Assembly (NCBI GenBank): GCA_964469165.1
Contig: CAYXXZ010000057.1
Location: 1-19,908 of the forward strand
Origin: CAYXXZ01 sp964469165
GTDB lineage: Bacteria > Pseudomonadota > Gammaproteobacteria > Pseudomonadales > Porticoccaceae
Length of the DNA stretch: 19,908 bases
Direction: 5' to 3'
The notes below the pieces were generated by a model that searched no databases, had not been told where the DNA came from, and saw only the letters and a program-made list of their open reading frames with translations. Of this stretch, positions 7,159 through 14,387 are shown one piece after another; positions within the stretch are counted from its first letter, which is position 1, and the number at the start of each line of letters is the position of its first letter. Position numbers and translations under genes: made by a program.

Positions 7159-8463
7159 ATGGAAAGAGGCTTCCGTTTCTGGAGCACCGTCATGGTGCTG
7201 ATCTGCTTCGTTCTCGGCATCGTCGTCTACGGCGGCGGGCGCTACTCGTTCGGCGTCTTCATGAAGCCGCTGGCCGAAACCATGGAATGGTCCCGCACCC
7301 AGATATCCCTGGCCGTCACCATCAACCTCATCTGTTACGGTATTTCCTCGCCGGTGATCGGCTGGCTGCTCGATACCATCGGCGCCCGGCGCGTGATGAT
7401 CTCGGGCGCCGCCATCATGACGGTGTCGCTGTGCGCCATGTACTTCGCCCACAGCCTGTGGATGTTCTACTTCCTGTACGGCGTGGCCTCCGCCTTCGGC
7501 GCCAACGCCATCGGGCGCATCGCCCAGGCCAGCATCGTCGCCAACTGGTTCGTCAAACGGCGCGGCCTGATGATGGGCATCACCGCGCTGTCCATCGGCC
7601 TCGGCACCGCGATCATGGCGCCGGTGGTGCGCCTGTTCCTCGACAACTACGGCTGGCAGCTGGCCTTCGTCGCCATGGGCGTGATGATGGGTGTGCTGGT
7701 GCTGCTGCCCATCGTCCTGCTGGTCAAGGGCCAGGGGCGCCCGGAAGACCGCGGCTTCGGCCCCGACGGCATTCCCCTCGAAGAGGCCCAGGCGCAGCAA
7801 CCGGGGCCGGGGAGCCGCGCGGCTCCGGCACAGGACGACTGGAAAGTGTCGGAAGCCCTGCGCTCCAAGGCTTTCTGGGCCATCACCATCGCCATGGGCA
7901 TCAGCTACATGGCGGACTACATCGTACTGCTCCACGGCCCCGCCGACTTCGAGGATCGCGGCCACTCCGGCGCCACAGCGGCGCTGGTGCTGTCCATTGC
8001 CACTCTCGCGAGTTGCATCGGCAGGCTGGGATTTGGCTGGTTTGCCGACCGCGCCAACCTGAAGCTGGGTTTCACGTTGCTGTTCGGCCTGCAGCTGATC
8101 TCCACACCACTGGTGATCATCGATGGCGGCGTCAATACACTCTACGCCTTCGCCTTCATCTGGGGCATCGGCTACGGTGGCGCCGCAGTCTACATGCCCT
8201 ACGCCATCGCCGGCTATTTCGGGCGCGCCAACTTCAGTTCCATCATGGGATGGACCACCATGGTCACGGTCTTCTGCGGTTCCATCGGCGGCATCCTCGG
8301 CGGCCTCATCCATGACCGCTATCAAAGCTACCACCTGGCCTGGCTCTGCTGCATCGTATTCTGGGCGCTGGCCATCGTCATCATGCTGTTGCTTGGCGGC
8401 AAACCGGACAAGCAGCCCGCACACAGGGTAGCCATTGGCAAGATGACTCTCTCCAAAGCGTGA
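7159..8463 (+). CDS. MFS transporter 1 (monocarboxylate/oxalate-formate type)
   Basis: Inner-membrane secondary transporter of 434 residues with about 12 hydrophobic helices. The region after helix 2 reads GWLLDTIGARRVM, matching the MFS motif GxxxDxxGxR. The N-terminal GGRYSFGVFMKPL resembles MFS proteins of the monocarboxylate/OFA group, so an organic acid is a plausible substrate, but that is inference. I chose the ATG at 7159, preceded by GGGGAAAGGA, because the conserved membrane region starts within ten residues of it; the upstream in-frame extension is hydrophilic and unlike the paralogue. It is followed 39 bp later by a close paralogue, so the two are probably one transcript driven from the 6883-6929 promoter. 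Confidence 0.93.
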   Translation: MERGFRFWSTVMVLICFVLGIVVYGGGRYSFGVFMKPLAETMEWSRTQISLAVTINLICYGISSPVIGWLLDTIGARRVMISGAAIMTVSLCAMYFAHSLWMFYFLYGVASAFGANAIGRIAQASIVANWFVKRRGLMMGITALSIGLGTAIMAPVVRLFLDNYGWQLAFVAMGVMMGVLVLLPIVLLVKGQGRPEDRGFGPDGIPLEEAQAQQPGPGSRAAPAQDDWKVSEALRSKAFWAITIAMGISYMADYIVLLHGPADFEDRGHSGATAALVLSIATLASCIGRLGFGWFADRANLKLGFTLLFGLQLISTPLVIIDGGVNTLYAFAFIWGIGYGGAAVYMPYAIAGYFGRANFSSIMGWTTMVTVFCGSIGGILGGLIHDRYQSYHLAWLCCIVFWALAIVIMLLLGGKPDKQPAHRVAIGKMTLSKA

Positions 8464-8502
8464 TCCCCGCGTCACGCGCTCAAGGAAAGGATAACAACAA
8501 CA

Positions 8503-9786
8503 ATGAACAAGCAATTCAATTTCTGGGGCACGGTCATGGTTGCGATCTGTTTCGTAACCGGTGTGATGGTGTTCGGGGGCGGCCGCTACTCGTTTGCGGT
8601 GTTCATGAAACCGCTCTCGGAGAGCATGGAGTGGTCCAGGTCCCAACTGTCGCTGGCGGTGACCCTCAACCTGATCTTCTACGGCATGGCCTCTCCCGTC
8701 ATCGGCTGGCTGTTCGATACCATCGGCGCCCGCAAGGTGATGATCACGGGTGCGGCGCTGATGACCTTTTCCCTGTGTGCCATGTATTTCGCCAACAACC
8801 TGTGGATGTTCTACGTCCTCTACGGCGTGCTGTCCGCCTTCGGGGCGAACGCCATCGGCCGCATGAGCCAGGTGAGCATCGTCACCAACTGGTTCGTGAA
8901 GCGGCGCGGCATGATGATGGGCGTCACCGCGCTGTCCATCGGACTCGGCACCGCCATCATGGCGCCGGCGGTGCGCCTGCTGCTGGACACCTACGGCTGG
9001 CGGCTGGCCTTTGCCGCCCTCGGCGTCATGATGGGCCTGCTGGTGCTGCTGCCCATCGTCCTCTTCGTCAAGGGACAGGGCCGACCGGAAGACCGTGGCT
9101 TCGGCCCGGATGGTGCCCCCCTCAGTGAAAAACACGACTCTGCGCCGGGGAATACCGGTGCAGCCAGAATGGCCACCAGCGACGACTGGAAAGTATCAGA
9201 AGCCCTGCGCACACCGGCTTTCTGGGCCGTGAGTCTGGCAATGGGTATTACCTATATGGGCAGCTACGTTTTTCTCCTGCACGGGCCGGCCGACTTTGAG
9301 GGCCGAGGCTTTTCCGGTACCACCGCCGCCATGGTGCTGTCCATAGGCACACTGGCCAGCTGCATCGGGCGACTGGGCTTCGGCTGGCTGGCAGATCACG
9401 CCCCCCTGAAAACGGGCTTCCTGATACAGATTGCCCTGCATCTGGTCGCTCTGCCGTGGGTACTTCTGGACGGTGGCGTCTACATGCTGTACACCTTTGC
9501 CGTTATCTGGGGGATTGGTTACGGAGGCACCGGTGTTTACCTGCCCTACTCCATCGCCTATTACTTCGGACGCACATCCTTTGGCAGTATCTATGGCTGG
9601 TCCTCCTTGGTCAGCACCTTCTGCGGCGCCACGGGCGGCTACCTGGGCGGCCTCATTTACGACCTTCAAGGCAGTTACCACATTGCGTGGATAGGATGCG
9701 CACTGTTGTGGAGCCTTGCCTTGATTCTGATTGCGCTGCTTGCCAACAAGCCCGCGCGGCGGGAGGCCGTGGTGCTCGCCGGCTGA
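8503..9786 (+). CDS. MFS transporter 2, tandem paralogue of transporter 1
   Basis: A 427-residue, 12-helix MFS protein strongly similar to the preceding gene along its whole length. Shared blocks include ASPVIGWLFDTIGAR-type residues after helix 2, SAFGANAIGR, NWFVKRRG, TALSIGLGTAIMAP, KGQGRPEDRGFGPDG and TLASCIGRLGFGW. Similarity is highest in the N-terminal half; the central loop (about residues 206-226) and the C-terminal tail diverge, which could reflect different substrates or partners. AAGGAAAGGA precedes the ATG. The gene ends 22 bp before the convergent stop of the oxygenase beta subunit, and I find no clear terminator in that gap. Confidence 0.93.
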   Translation: MNKQFNFWGTVMVAICFVTGVMVFGGGRYSFAVFMKPLSESMEWSRSQLSLAVTLNLIFYGMASPVIGWLFDTIGARKVMITGAALMTFSLCAMYFANNLWMFYVLYGVLSAFGANAIGRMSQVSIVTNWFVKRRGMMMGVTALSIGLGTAIMAPAVRLLLDTYGWRLAFAALGVMMGLLVLLPIVLFVKGQGRPEDRGFGPDGAPLSEKHDSAPGNTGAARMATSDDWKVSEALRTPAFWAVSLAMGITYMGSYVFLLHGPADFEGRGFSGTTAAMVLSIGTLASCIGRLGFGWLADHAPLKTGFLIQIALHLVALPWVLLDGGVYMLYTFAVIWGIGYGGTGVYLPYSIAYYFGRTSFGSIYGWSSLVSTFCGATGGYLGGLIYDLQGSYHIAWIGCALLWSLALILIALLANKPARREAVVLAG

Positions 9787-9808
9787 GAAGGCTGTATGAA
9801 CCTCATGA

Positions 9809-10318
9809 TCAAAGAATGATTGCCAAGCTTCCTTGGGGTTTCAAAGAGTTATTATCAAGGCAAACGCGCTTGCAACGGATCTTGAAATCGCTTCCTTGCC
9901 GGACCAAATCGTAATAAACCACGCCAACGTAGATCGACAACTCTCCTCGCCGGAACCGATATACAACCAGATTATTGGTTACTCTCAATTCTTTGCCGTT
10001 ATCAGACAAGACGATCACATTGGAAACCATGTGGCGGATATTGGAGCGTGGGCTTTCAGCATACGCATCCTTCCGCAACATACGCTCCGCTCTTGCATGG
10101 AGTGTTTCCCTGTTATCGACAGCGTAGAATAATTTCTCCGTGGGCTCCACGGTTTCGGCATCCGGCGTATTGAACGGCGGAATCATGTATTCGCCGTCCT
10201 CGGTAAACAATGTTTGCCATTCCTCCAGCTGCCAGGTGTCCAGCAACCTGGCCTCCAGGTGAAGAAATGCCTCTATCGCGTGTTGCAGCGCTGCATCAGC
10301 TTGGGTGATCTGGTTCAT
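9809..10318 (-). CDS. Ring-hydroxylating dioxygenase beta (small) subunit
   Basis: Non-catalytic small subunit of a Rieske-type aromatic-ring oxygenase with the SnoaL-like alpha+beta cone fold; it stabilises the alpha-subunit oligomer. The 169 residues contain EAFLHLEARLLDTWQLEEW, LFTEDGEYMIP and a C-terminal strand pair (YRFRRGELSIYVGVVYYDLVR, then FKIRCKRVCLDNN) typical of this family. I chose the ATG at 10318 (MNQITQAD); the longer frame to 10396 only reads into the alpha gene. It begins 29 bp after the alpha stop, so the two are co-transcribed. No ferredoxin or reductase gene follows in the window. Confidence 0.9.
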   Translation of the reverse strand: MNQITQADAALQHAIEAFLHLEARLLDTWQLEEWQTLFTEDGEYMIPPFNTPDAETVEPTEKLFYAVDNRETLHARAERMLRKDAYAESPRSNIRHMVSNVIVLSDNGKELRVTNNLVVYRFRRGELSIYVGVVYYDLVRQGSDFKIRCKRVCLDNNSLKPQGSLAIIL

Positions 10319-10347
10319 GTGTATTCTCTGAGTGATTCCGGCCAGTC

Positions 10348-11685
10348 TTATTCCAGTGTCTCGGCACCACCAAGGATGCGGTCCCACTGAGCCCACCAGG
10401 CACGGCCCTGCGCTTCATCAAGCCAGGCACCACGCGACATTCTCCTGTCTCCATCGGGGACTGTTTCCGAGGCCATACCCTTGGAATAATCCACCCATTT
10501 GTTGGGAGTGGTGTAGTAAGCCGCCTTGACACGGTCGAATAATTCAAAATCATCTGGATGCGCAAACCCGGCGGGGCCGACAAAACTGAGGTGGCTGCGC
10601 AAACGCACATCCCGGATTTCCTTGGGCTCACCCACCCCGCCAAGTGTCCAAATATTCATACGCAGGGCGTCGGGCGCTTCGGGGTATACCATACGAACTG
10701 AAAGTGAAACGTTATCGGTAATCACAAGATTGGGAAAGATCACCATATTTCTGTTCCAATCCGCGATACGCGCGCCGCGCTCCTCGCCAAAACGCTCCAC
10801 AAGCTCTCTTCTCTTTGCCTCGATGATCGGCTTGGAAGCTTCGCCAAAAGCTGGAATCCAGCCAGCAACGGGGCGGCCCAATCCTATGTTGTTTTCCCAA
10901 AAAGTATGCCCGTTGCCCAAACCCGCGCCATACCCATCCTTCATACTGCCGGACACATCATTGCCTACCCGCCTCAGCGAGTACTCAAAGTAGCTGTTAT
11001 GCAGGATAGGGGCATGGTAGGTATCGACAAAATTGTCAGTAACCAATTTCCAGTTACCGCCATTGAACATCAATTGTTCACCCTGGATGACTTCCAAGCC
11101 GCTTTCATACTGGTCGACCATCAAGTCCAGCACTTCCTTCGAACCCGAGAGGTAGGATTCCAGGTCAATGGCATTGGGGTTGTAATTGATGAAATAGAAG
11201 CCGCGGTAGTTATCCAGGCGAGGAACTTTTTTCAGGTTGTATCGGCCGTTCTCATTGAGGTTATCCGCATACCCGCCTGTGCCGCCGGTATCTTTCAACT
11301 CCCCATCACCACCGAAAACCCAGCCGTGATACGGACACATGAATACACCTTTATTGCCACGCTCCTCGACAGTTAGATTTGGGCCGCGATGAGTACAATA
11401 ATTATAAAACGCATTGACGTTGCCATCCTTATCCCGATTAAAAATCAAGTCATACCCCCCGACATTGCGGGTAAGAAAATCCTTCTTGTTGGGTATTTCA
11501 GATTGATGGCCAACATAGAGCCAACACCTGCCAAAGATCAGCTCCCGCTCCTTCTCAAAGGTAGACGGATCATTGTAGGCCCTCTGGTTGATTTCGAACC
11601 GGTTCTCTTTGCCATTGATGTACAGGTAATCCGTCAGCGCTTCCGAAGATTCTCGCGGGCGCAGCACTGCCTCTATGTTTGACAT
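10348..11685 (-). CDS. Rieske ring-hydroxylating dioxygenase alpha (large) subunit
   Basis: Catalytic subunit of 445 residues. It activates O2 at a mononuclear iron using electrons from a Rieske [2Fe-2S] cluster, typically dihydroxylating an aromatic ring or oxidatively demethylating or decarboxylating a substrate. Rieske ligands are Cys97/His99 (CTHRG) and Cys117/His120 (CPYHGW). The mononuclear-iron motif DNFVDTYHAPILH supplies Asp221, His224 and His229, with a later acidic ligand in HPDDFE (378-379). AAGGAG precedes the ATG at 11685. The gene is divergent from a tetR gene with a palindrome in between. Base composition appears lower in GC than the dcw and MFS genes, which suggests transfer. 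The substrate class cannot be assigned by eye. Confidence 0.95.
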   Translation of the reverse strand: MSNIEAVLRPRESSEALTDYLYINGKENRFEINQRAYNDPSTFEKERELIFGRCWLYVGHQSEIPNKKDFLTRNVGGYDLIFNRDKDGNVNAFYNYCTHRGPNLTVEERGNKGVFMCPYHGWVFGGDGELKDTGGTGGYADNLNENGRYNLKKVPRLDNYRGFYFINYNPNAIDLESYLSGSKEVLDLMVDQYESGLEVIQGEQLMFNGGNWKLVTDNFVDTYHAPILHNSYFEYSLRRVGNDVSGSMKDGYGAGLGNGHTFWENNIGLGRPVAGWIPAFGEASKPIIEAKRRELVERFGEERGARIADWNRNMVIFPNLVITDNVSLSVRMVYPEAPDALRMNIWTLGGVGEPKEIRDVRLRSHLSFVGPAGFAHPDDFELFDRVKAAYYTTPNKWVDYSKGMASETVPDGDRRMSRGAWLDEAQGRAWWAQWDRILGGAETLE

Positions 11686-11715
11686 GGGATCTCCTTGAAA
11701 GATTGGCTTGCCATG

Positions 11716-11743
11716 TTGCGTTCAGCATTGAGGCTCTTATAAT
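11716..11743 (+). promoter_or_regulatory. Probable tetR promoter
   Basis: TTGCGT (11716-11721), a 16-bp spacer and a perfect TATAAT (11738-11743). The -10 overlaps the left arm of the 30-bp palindrome, which implies autorepression by the TetR protein. Confidence 0.55.
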
Positions 11744-11768
11744 AACCGGAAAGGGTTTCGGTTATTAT
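11739..11768. promoter_or_regulatory. Probable TetR operator: 10-bp inverted repeat with 10-bp spacer
   Basis: Perfect arms ATAATAACCG (11739-11748) and CGGTTATTAT (11759-11768) sit in the 104-bp gap between the divergent oxygenase and tetR genes. The centre is 68 bp upstream of the alpha ATG and 36 bp upstream of the tetR ATG. The position and symmetry are those of a TetR-family operator controlling both directions. Confidence 0.7.
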
Positions 11769-11789
11769 TCGGTTTCTAGTCGGGTTACC

Positions 11790-12461
11790 ATGAACAAAAG
11801 AGTTGGAAGAAGTAGCGGTTCGAAAATCACTACTTACAGCAAGCGAAAGACACCCCTTCAGGAACGATCGCGCATTACCATGGAAAGTATCCAGCAGGCT
11901 GCTCTCGGCATTGTCGAGAGATACGGATTCGAATATTTGACGACAACAAAGCTGGCTGAGCGTGTCGGCATCAGCATTGGCTCCTTTTACGAATATTTCC
12001 CCAACAAAGAAGCCGTGCTGCTTAGCCTTTTTGAGTCGGCATCAACTGATGCGGCCAACAAGGTTCGCGAACTCATGCCGGAGATGTTCGAGTTGCCAAT
12101 AGAGCAATCCATACCCCTGGCGCTAAAAACCCTCTATGAAGTTCATGCCAACAACCGATTAGTTTTAATAGATCTCTTCGTCAAGGTTCCCGAACTTCAA
12201 AAAACGGTCCTGCCCATAACCTATGACAGTTTGATTCAAGGAGTTGCCCGGGCCTACATCGACTTTCTGGGCGTGAAGCTTAGCCCCAGAGAAATGCAGC
12301 ATACAAAGTTCTTTATGAACCACATGGTAATGGGTAGCGTCCGACATTATATTACTTCCAACCCCACATTCATGAGCCCTGAAGAATTTATTGATAATTT
12401 ATCAGAAATCATCATCAACTATATTCAAGGCGTGCTTATTCCGAAGACTCACTCTGGCTGA
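11790..12461 (+). CDS. TetR/AcrR-family transcriptional regulator
   Basis: Probable repressor of the divergent oxygenase genes. It has 223 residues from the ATG at 11790. The N-terminal helix-turn-helix is clear: ITMESIQQAALGIVERYGFEYLTT, then KLAERVGISIGSFYEYFPNKEAVL (about residues 54-77), followed by an all-helical ligand/dimer domain. The N-terminus is basic (KRVGRSSGSK, SKRK). The start is uncertain because no strong ribosome-binding site precedes it, but the upstream in-frame extension runs through the palindrome and promoter and is unlikely to be protein. Codons look more AT-rich than in the dcw genes. The inducer is probably the oxygenase substrate or a product (inference). Confidence 0.92.
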   Translation: MNKRVGRSSGSKITTYSKRKTPLQERSRITMESIQQAALGIVERYGFEYLTTTKLAERVGISIGSFYEYFPNKEAVLLSLFESASTDAANKVRELMPEMFELPIEQSIPLALKTLYEVHANNRLVLIDLFVKVPELQKTVLPITYDSLIQGVARAYIDFLGVKLSPREMQHTKFFMNHMVMGSVRHYITSNPTFMSPEEFIDNLSEIIINYIQGVLIPKTHSG

Positions 12462-12488
12462 TATCTCGCCGACGTTCTCTTAGAACCT

Positions 12489-12513
12489 GTTGGGCTTCCT
12501 TCGTCAGCCCAAC
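12489..12513. terminator. Hairpin between convergent genes, possible terminator or dispersed repeat
   Basis: GTTGGGCT (12489-12496), a 9-nt loop and AGCCCAAC (12506-12513). It lies between the convergent ends of tetR (12461) and the racemase remnant (12550). There is no T-run, so it is not a canonical intrinsic terminator. The GGGCTTCCTTCGTCAGCCC core recalls short palindromic repeats scattered through gammaproteobacterial intergenic regions. Confidence 0.45.
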
Positions 12514-12549
12514 CTACGGGCGAACCCGCAAAATCGACTCGAAGCATCA

Positions 12550-13496
12550 CTAGATCGCCCCCGCCGACTCGAGCGCCGCCACTTCCGCCTCGTCTATGCC
12601 CCAGTCTTTCAGGGCGCTCCCAGTGTGCTGACCGATCTCCGGCGGCGGTGAGCGGACAGCGCCCGGCGTGGCGGAATAGCGCGGCGTCGGCGCCGGCTGG
12701 GTGACGCCCTCGATGTCGATGAATGTGTTGCGGGATTTGTTGTGGTGGTGGGCCGGCGCCTCGGACATGTCGAACACCGGCGCGAAGCAGACATCGGTGC
12801 CCTCCATCAGCGCGCACCACTCCCGTTGCGTTTTGGTCCTGAACTTCTCCGCCACCTTGGCCTTGAGGGAGGCCCAGTGGTTCTTGTCTTTCTGGTGATC
12901 GAATTCCGGGTCATCGAAGCCGGCGATTTCGCGCAATTGCCGGTAAAAGGGCGCGCCGGTGGACGCGATGGAGATCCACTTGCCATCGGCGCACTGATAA
13001 GTATCGTAATTGGGCGCCGCGCCATCGAGGCTGTTGGCATTGCGTTCGAGGCTCCACACCCCCGAGGCGTACAGCTCGTAGGACAGCGCGATGTAGTTGA
13101 TGTCGTGCCCGGCGGAGTGGGCGATGCTGCCCTCCTGTCCCCAGCCGGTCATGCGCGTGTACACCAGGCGCGGGTTGTGTTCGAGTGCCACATCGGGACC
13201 GAGCCCGAGGCGCTCCATCACGCCAGGGCGGAATCCCTCGACGATGGCGTCGGCCTTTTCGATCAGCTTGAGACAGGTGGCGATCGCCTCCGGCTTTTTC
13301 AGGTCCATGGCGATGGAACGCTTGCCGCGGCTCGCCACGTCGAAGCGGTCTCGGTGAAATGGGCCTGGTGGCCGTGCTTGCGGTCGATGCGAACGACGTC
13401 CGCGCCCAGATCAGCCAGTAACATGCAGCAAAACGGGCCTGGGCCTATTCCAGCAAATTCCAAAACTCTGACACCGGACAAAGGTCCCTGGAACAT
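12550..13496 (-). pseudogene. Broken CaiB/BaiF-family alpha-methylacyl-CoA racemase
   Basis: The N-terminal part GPLSGVRVLEFAGIGPGPFCCM...LGADVVRIDRK is in one frame from the ATG at 13496. The rest (FDVASRGKRSIAMDLKKPE onward, with GHDINY and YDTYQCADGKW) is in another. Adding one base near 13347 would restore a continuous ETRFDVASRGKRS, so a single-base deletion or sequencing error lies at about 13345-13349. There is also an in-frame gap: GHDINYIALS runs straight into YELYASGVWSLERNANSLDGAAP, where intact racemases have roughly 50-60 more residues. That gap should include the catalytic Asp (Asp156 in the M. tuberculosis enzyme), while the catalytic His in GHDINY is kept. Even with the frame repaired it would be about 315 residues against the usual 360 or so. 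The frameshift alone could be an error, but the internal deletion makes real decay likely. Confidence 0.85.
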
Positions 13497-13558
13497 GTTC
13501 AAAACCTCTGCTAGGGGCTGTTCACACCACTTGCTTAGTCAGCGTTGCGCCTGACTGC

Positions 13559-14272
13559 TCAGCCCGAAACCCGTGAAATAAAAAGTGGGAAATGGGAGAC
13601 CGCCTGCGATCGGTTCACCGCGCCCATCTTCTTCACCGCGCTTTCGACATGAAAATCTACCCTACGCTTAGTGATGCTGAGAATATTGGCGATTTCCTTC
13701 GAAGTATTTCCCTTTGAAACCAGATTCATGCATTCCATTTCACGTTCCGTGAGCACGGTTTTTGCCAAGATGCTACTCATCAATTCCCGAGCCCATGCGT
13801 TGAATTGCATGAGCCATGGGACTATGAATCGGCTCGTCTCATATTTTTTTTCAGCACTGATGTCATCCTCCGTGGTGAGAAATTCAACGCCGCCGAGGGC
13901 GCCGCCATAACCGTATTGCACTAGGTGCAACCCGCTTCTCCAGCGGTACTTGGCCACCAGTTCGAAAAATTGCTTTTCCTTTTTCGTAGGGTTTTTGGCG
14001 TAATCCTCATACCTGTAGGCTTGAGGCATGTCGTTGCGCAAAACAAGTCTTCGCAGTGGGTTGACAGGATCCAGCCCAAGACGTATGTACTCGTACATAA
14101 ACATCTTCTTTTCCCTGGACGCTTCGCAGATGAAAGTATATTTATCGGTCGGCTGTTTCCGATGGCGAAAGGTAAAACAATAATCGTCCCAACCGTATTC
14201 CTCACTGGCTTTTCTCAGGACGCTGCCAATCTGCTTGCAACCTATGAGATTTATATTCTGCTGTAAGTTCAT
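13559..14272 (-). CDS. LuxR-family regulator 2 with autoinducer-binding-like domain (LuxR solo)
   Basis: A 237-residue paralogue of the regulator at 6115-6843. Shared features are GWDDYCFTF (28-36), FICEAS, a middle RWRSGLHLVQYGYGGALGG, FNAWARELMSS, and the LuxR helix-turn-helix LTEREMECMNLVSKGNTSKEIANILSITKRRVDFHV. In an ungapped alignment the AHL-contact positions Trp57, Asp70 and Trp85 become Phe58, Asn71 and Tyr86. A DP pair exists three residues earlier (68-69), so the Asp assignment depends on the alignment. The SIPVHG motif of regulator 1 is replaced by HLVQYG, so the two may bind different ligands. GC content is visibly lower than in the adjacent luxC. It is transcribed toward the racemase remnant, 115 bp downstream of luxC. 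Confidence 0.92.
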   Translation of the reverse strand: MNLQQNINLIGCKQIGSVLRKASEEYGWDDYCFTFRHRKQPTDKYTFICEASREKKMFMYEYIRLGLDPVNPLRRLVLRNDMPQAYRYEDYAKNPTKKEKQFFELVAKYRWRSGLHLVQYGYGGALGGVEFLTTEDDISAEKKYETSRFIVPWLMQFNAWARELMSSILAKTVLTEREMECMNLVSKGNTSKEIANILSITKRRVDFHVESAVKKMGAVNRSQAVSHFPLFISRVSG

Positions 14273-14354
14273 GATGTTTGACCCATCAGGTTGTTCTATG
14301 ACATTTGATGAATAAACTCCTGAAATTTTCTCGTTGCCTGTTTATCTTGGTTGC

Positions 14355-14373
14355 CCTCTCCCGGAAGGAGAGG
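14355..14373. repeat. Inverted repeat between the luxC-like gene and luxR-type gene 2
   Basis: CCTCTCC (14355-14361), a 5-nt loop and GGAGAGG (14367-14373), 15 bp after the luxC stop. It could attenuate read-through from luxE-luxC into the regulator. On the minus strand no T-run follows it, so its role as a terminator is uncertain. Confidence 0.4.
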
Positions 14374-14387
14374 ACTTTTCTCAGTTT

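Noticed and set aside
7036..9135. Minus-strand open frame of 699 codons over both MFS genes
   Set aside because: Antisense shadow. Its internal repeats only mirror the tandem MFS duplication on the other strand.
14333..14355. Possible lux box upstream of luxR-type gene 2 (GCCTGT at about 14336)
   Set aside because: Only one half-site resembles the motif, the other half (GTTGCC) does not, and no good -10 lies at the expected distance.
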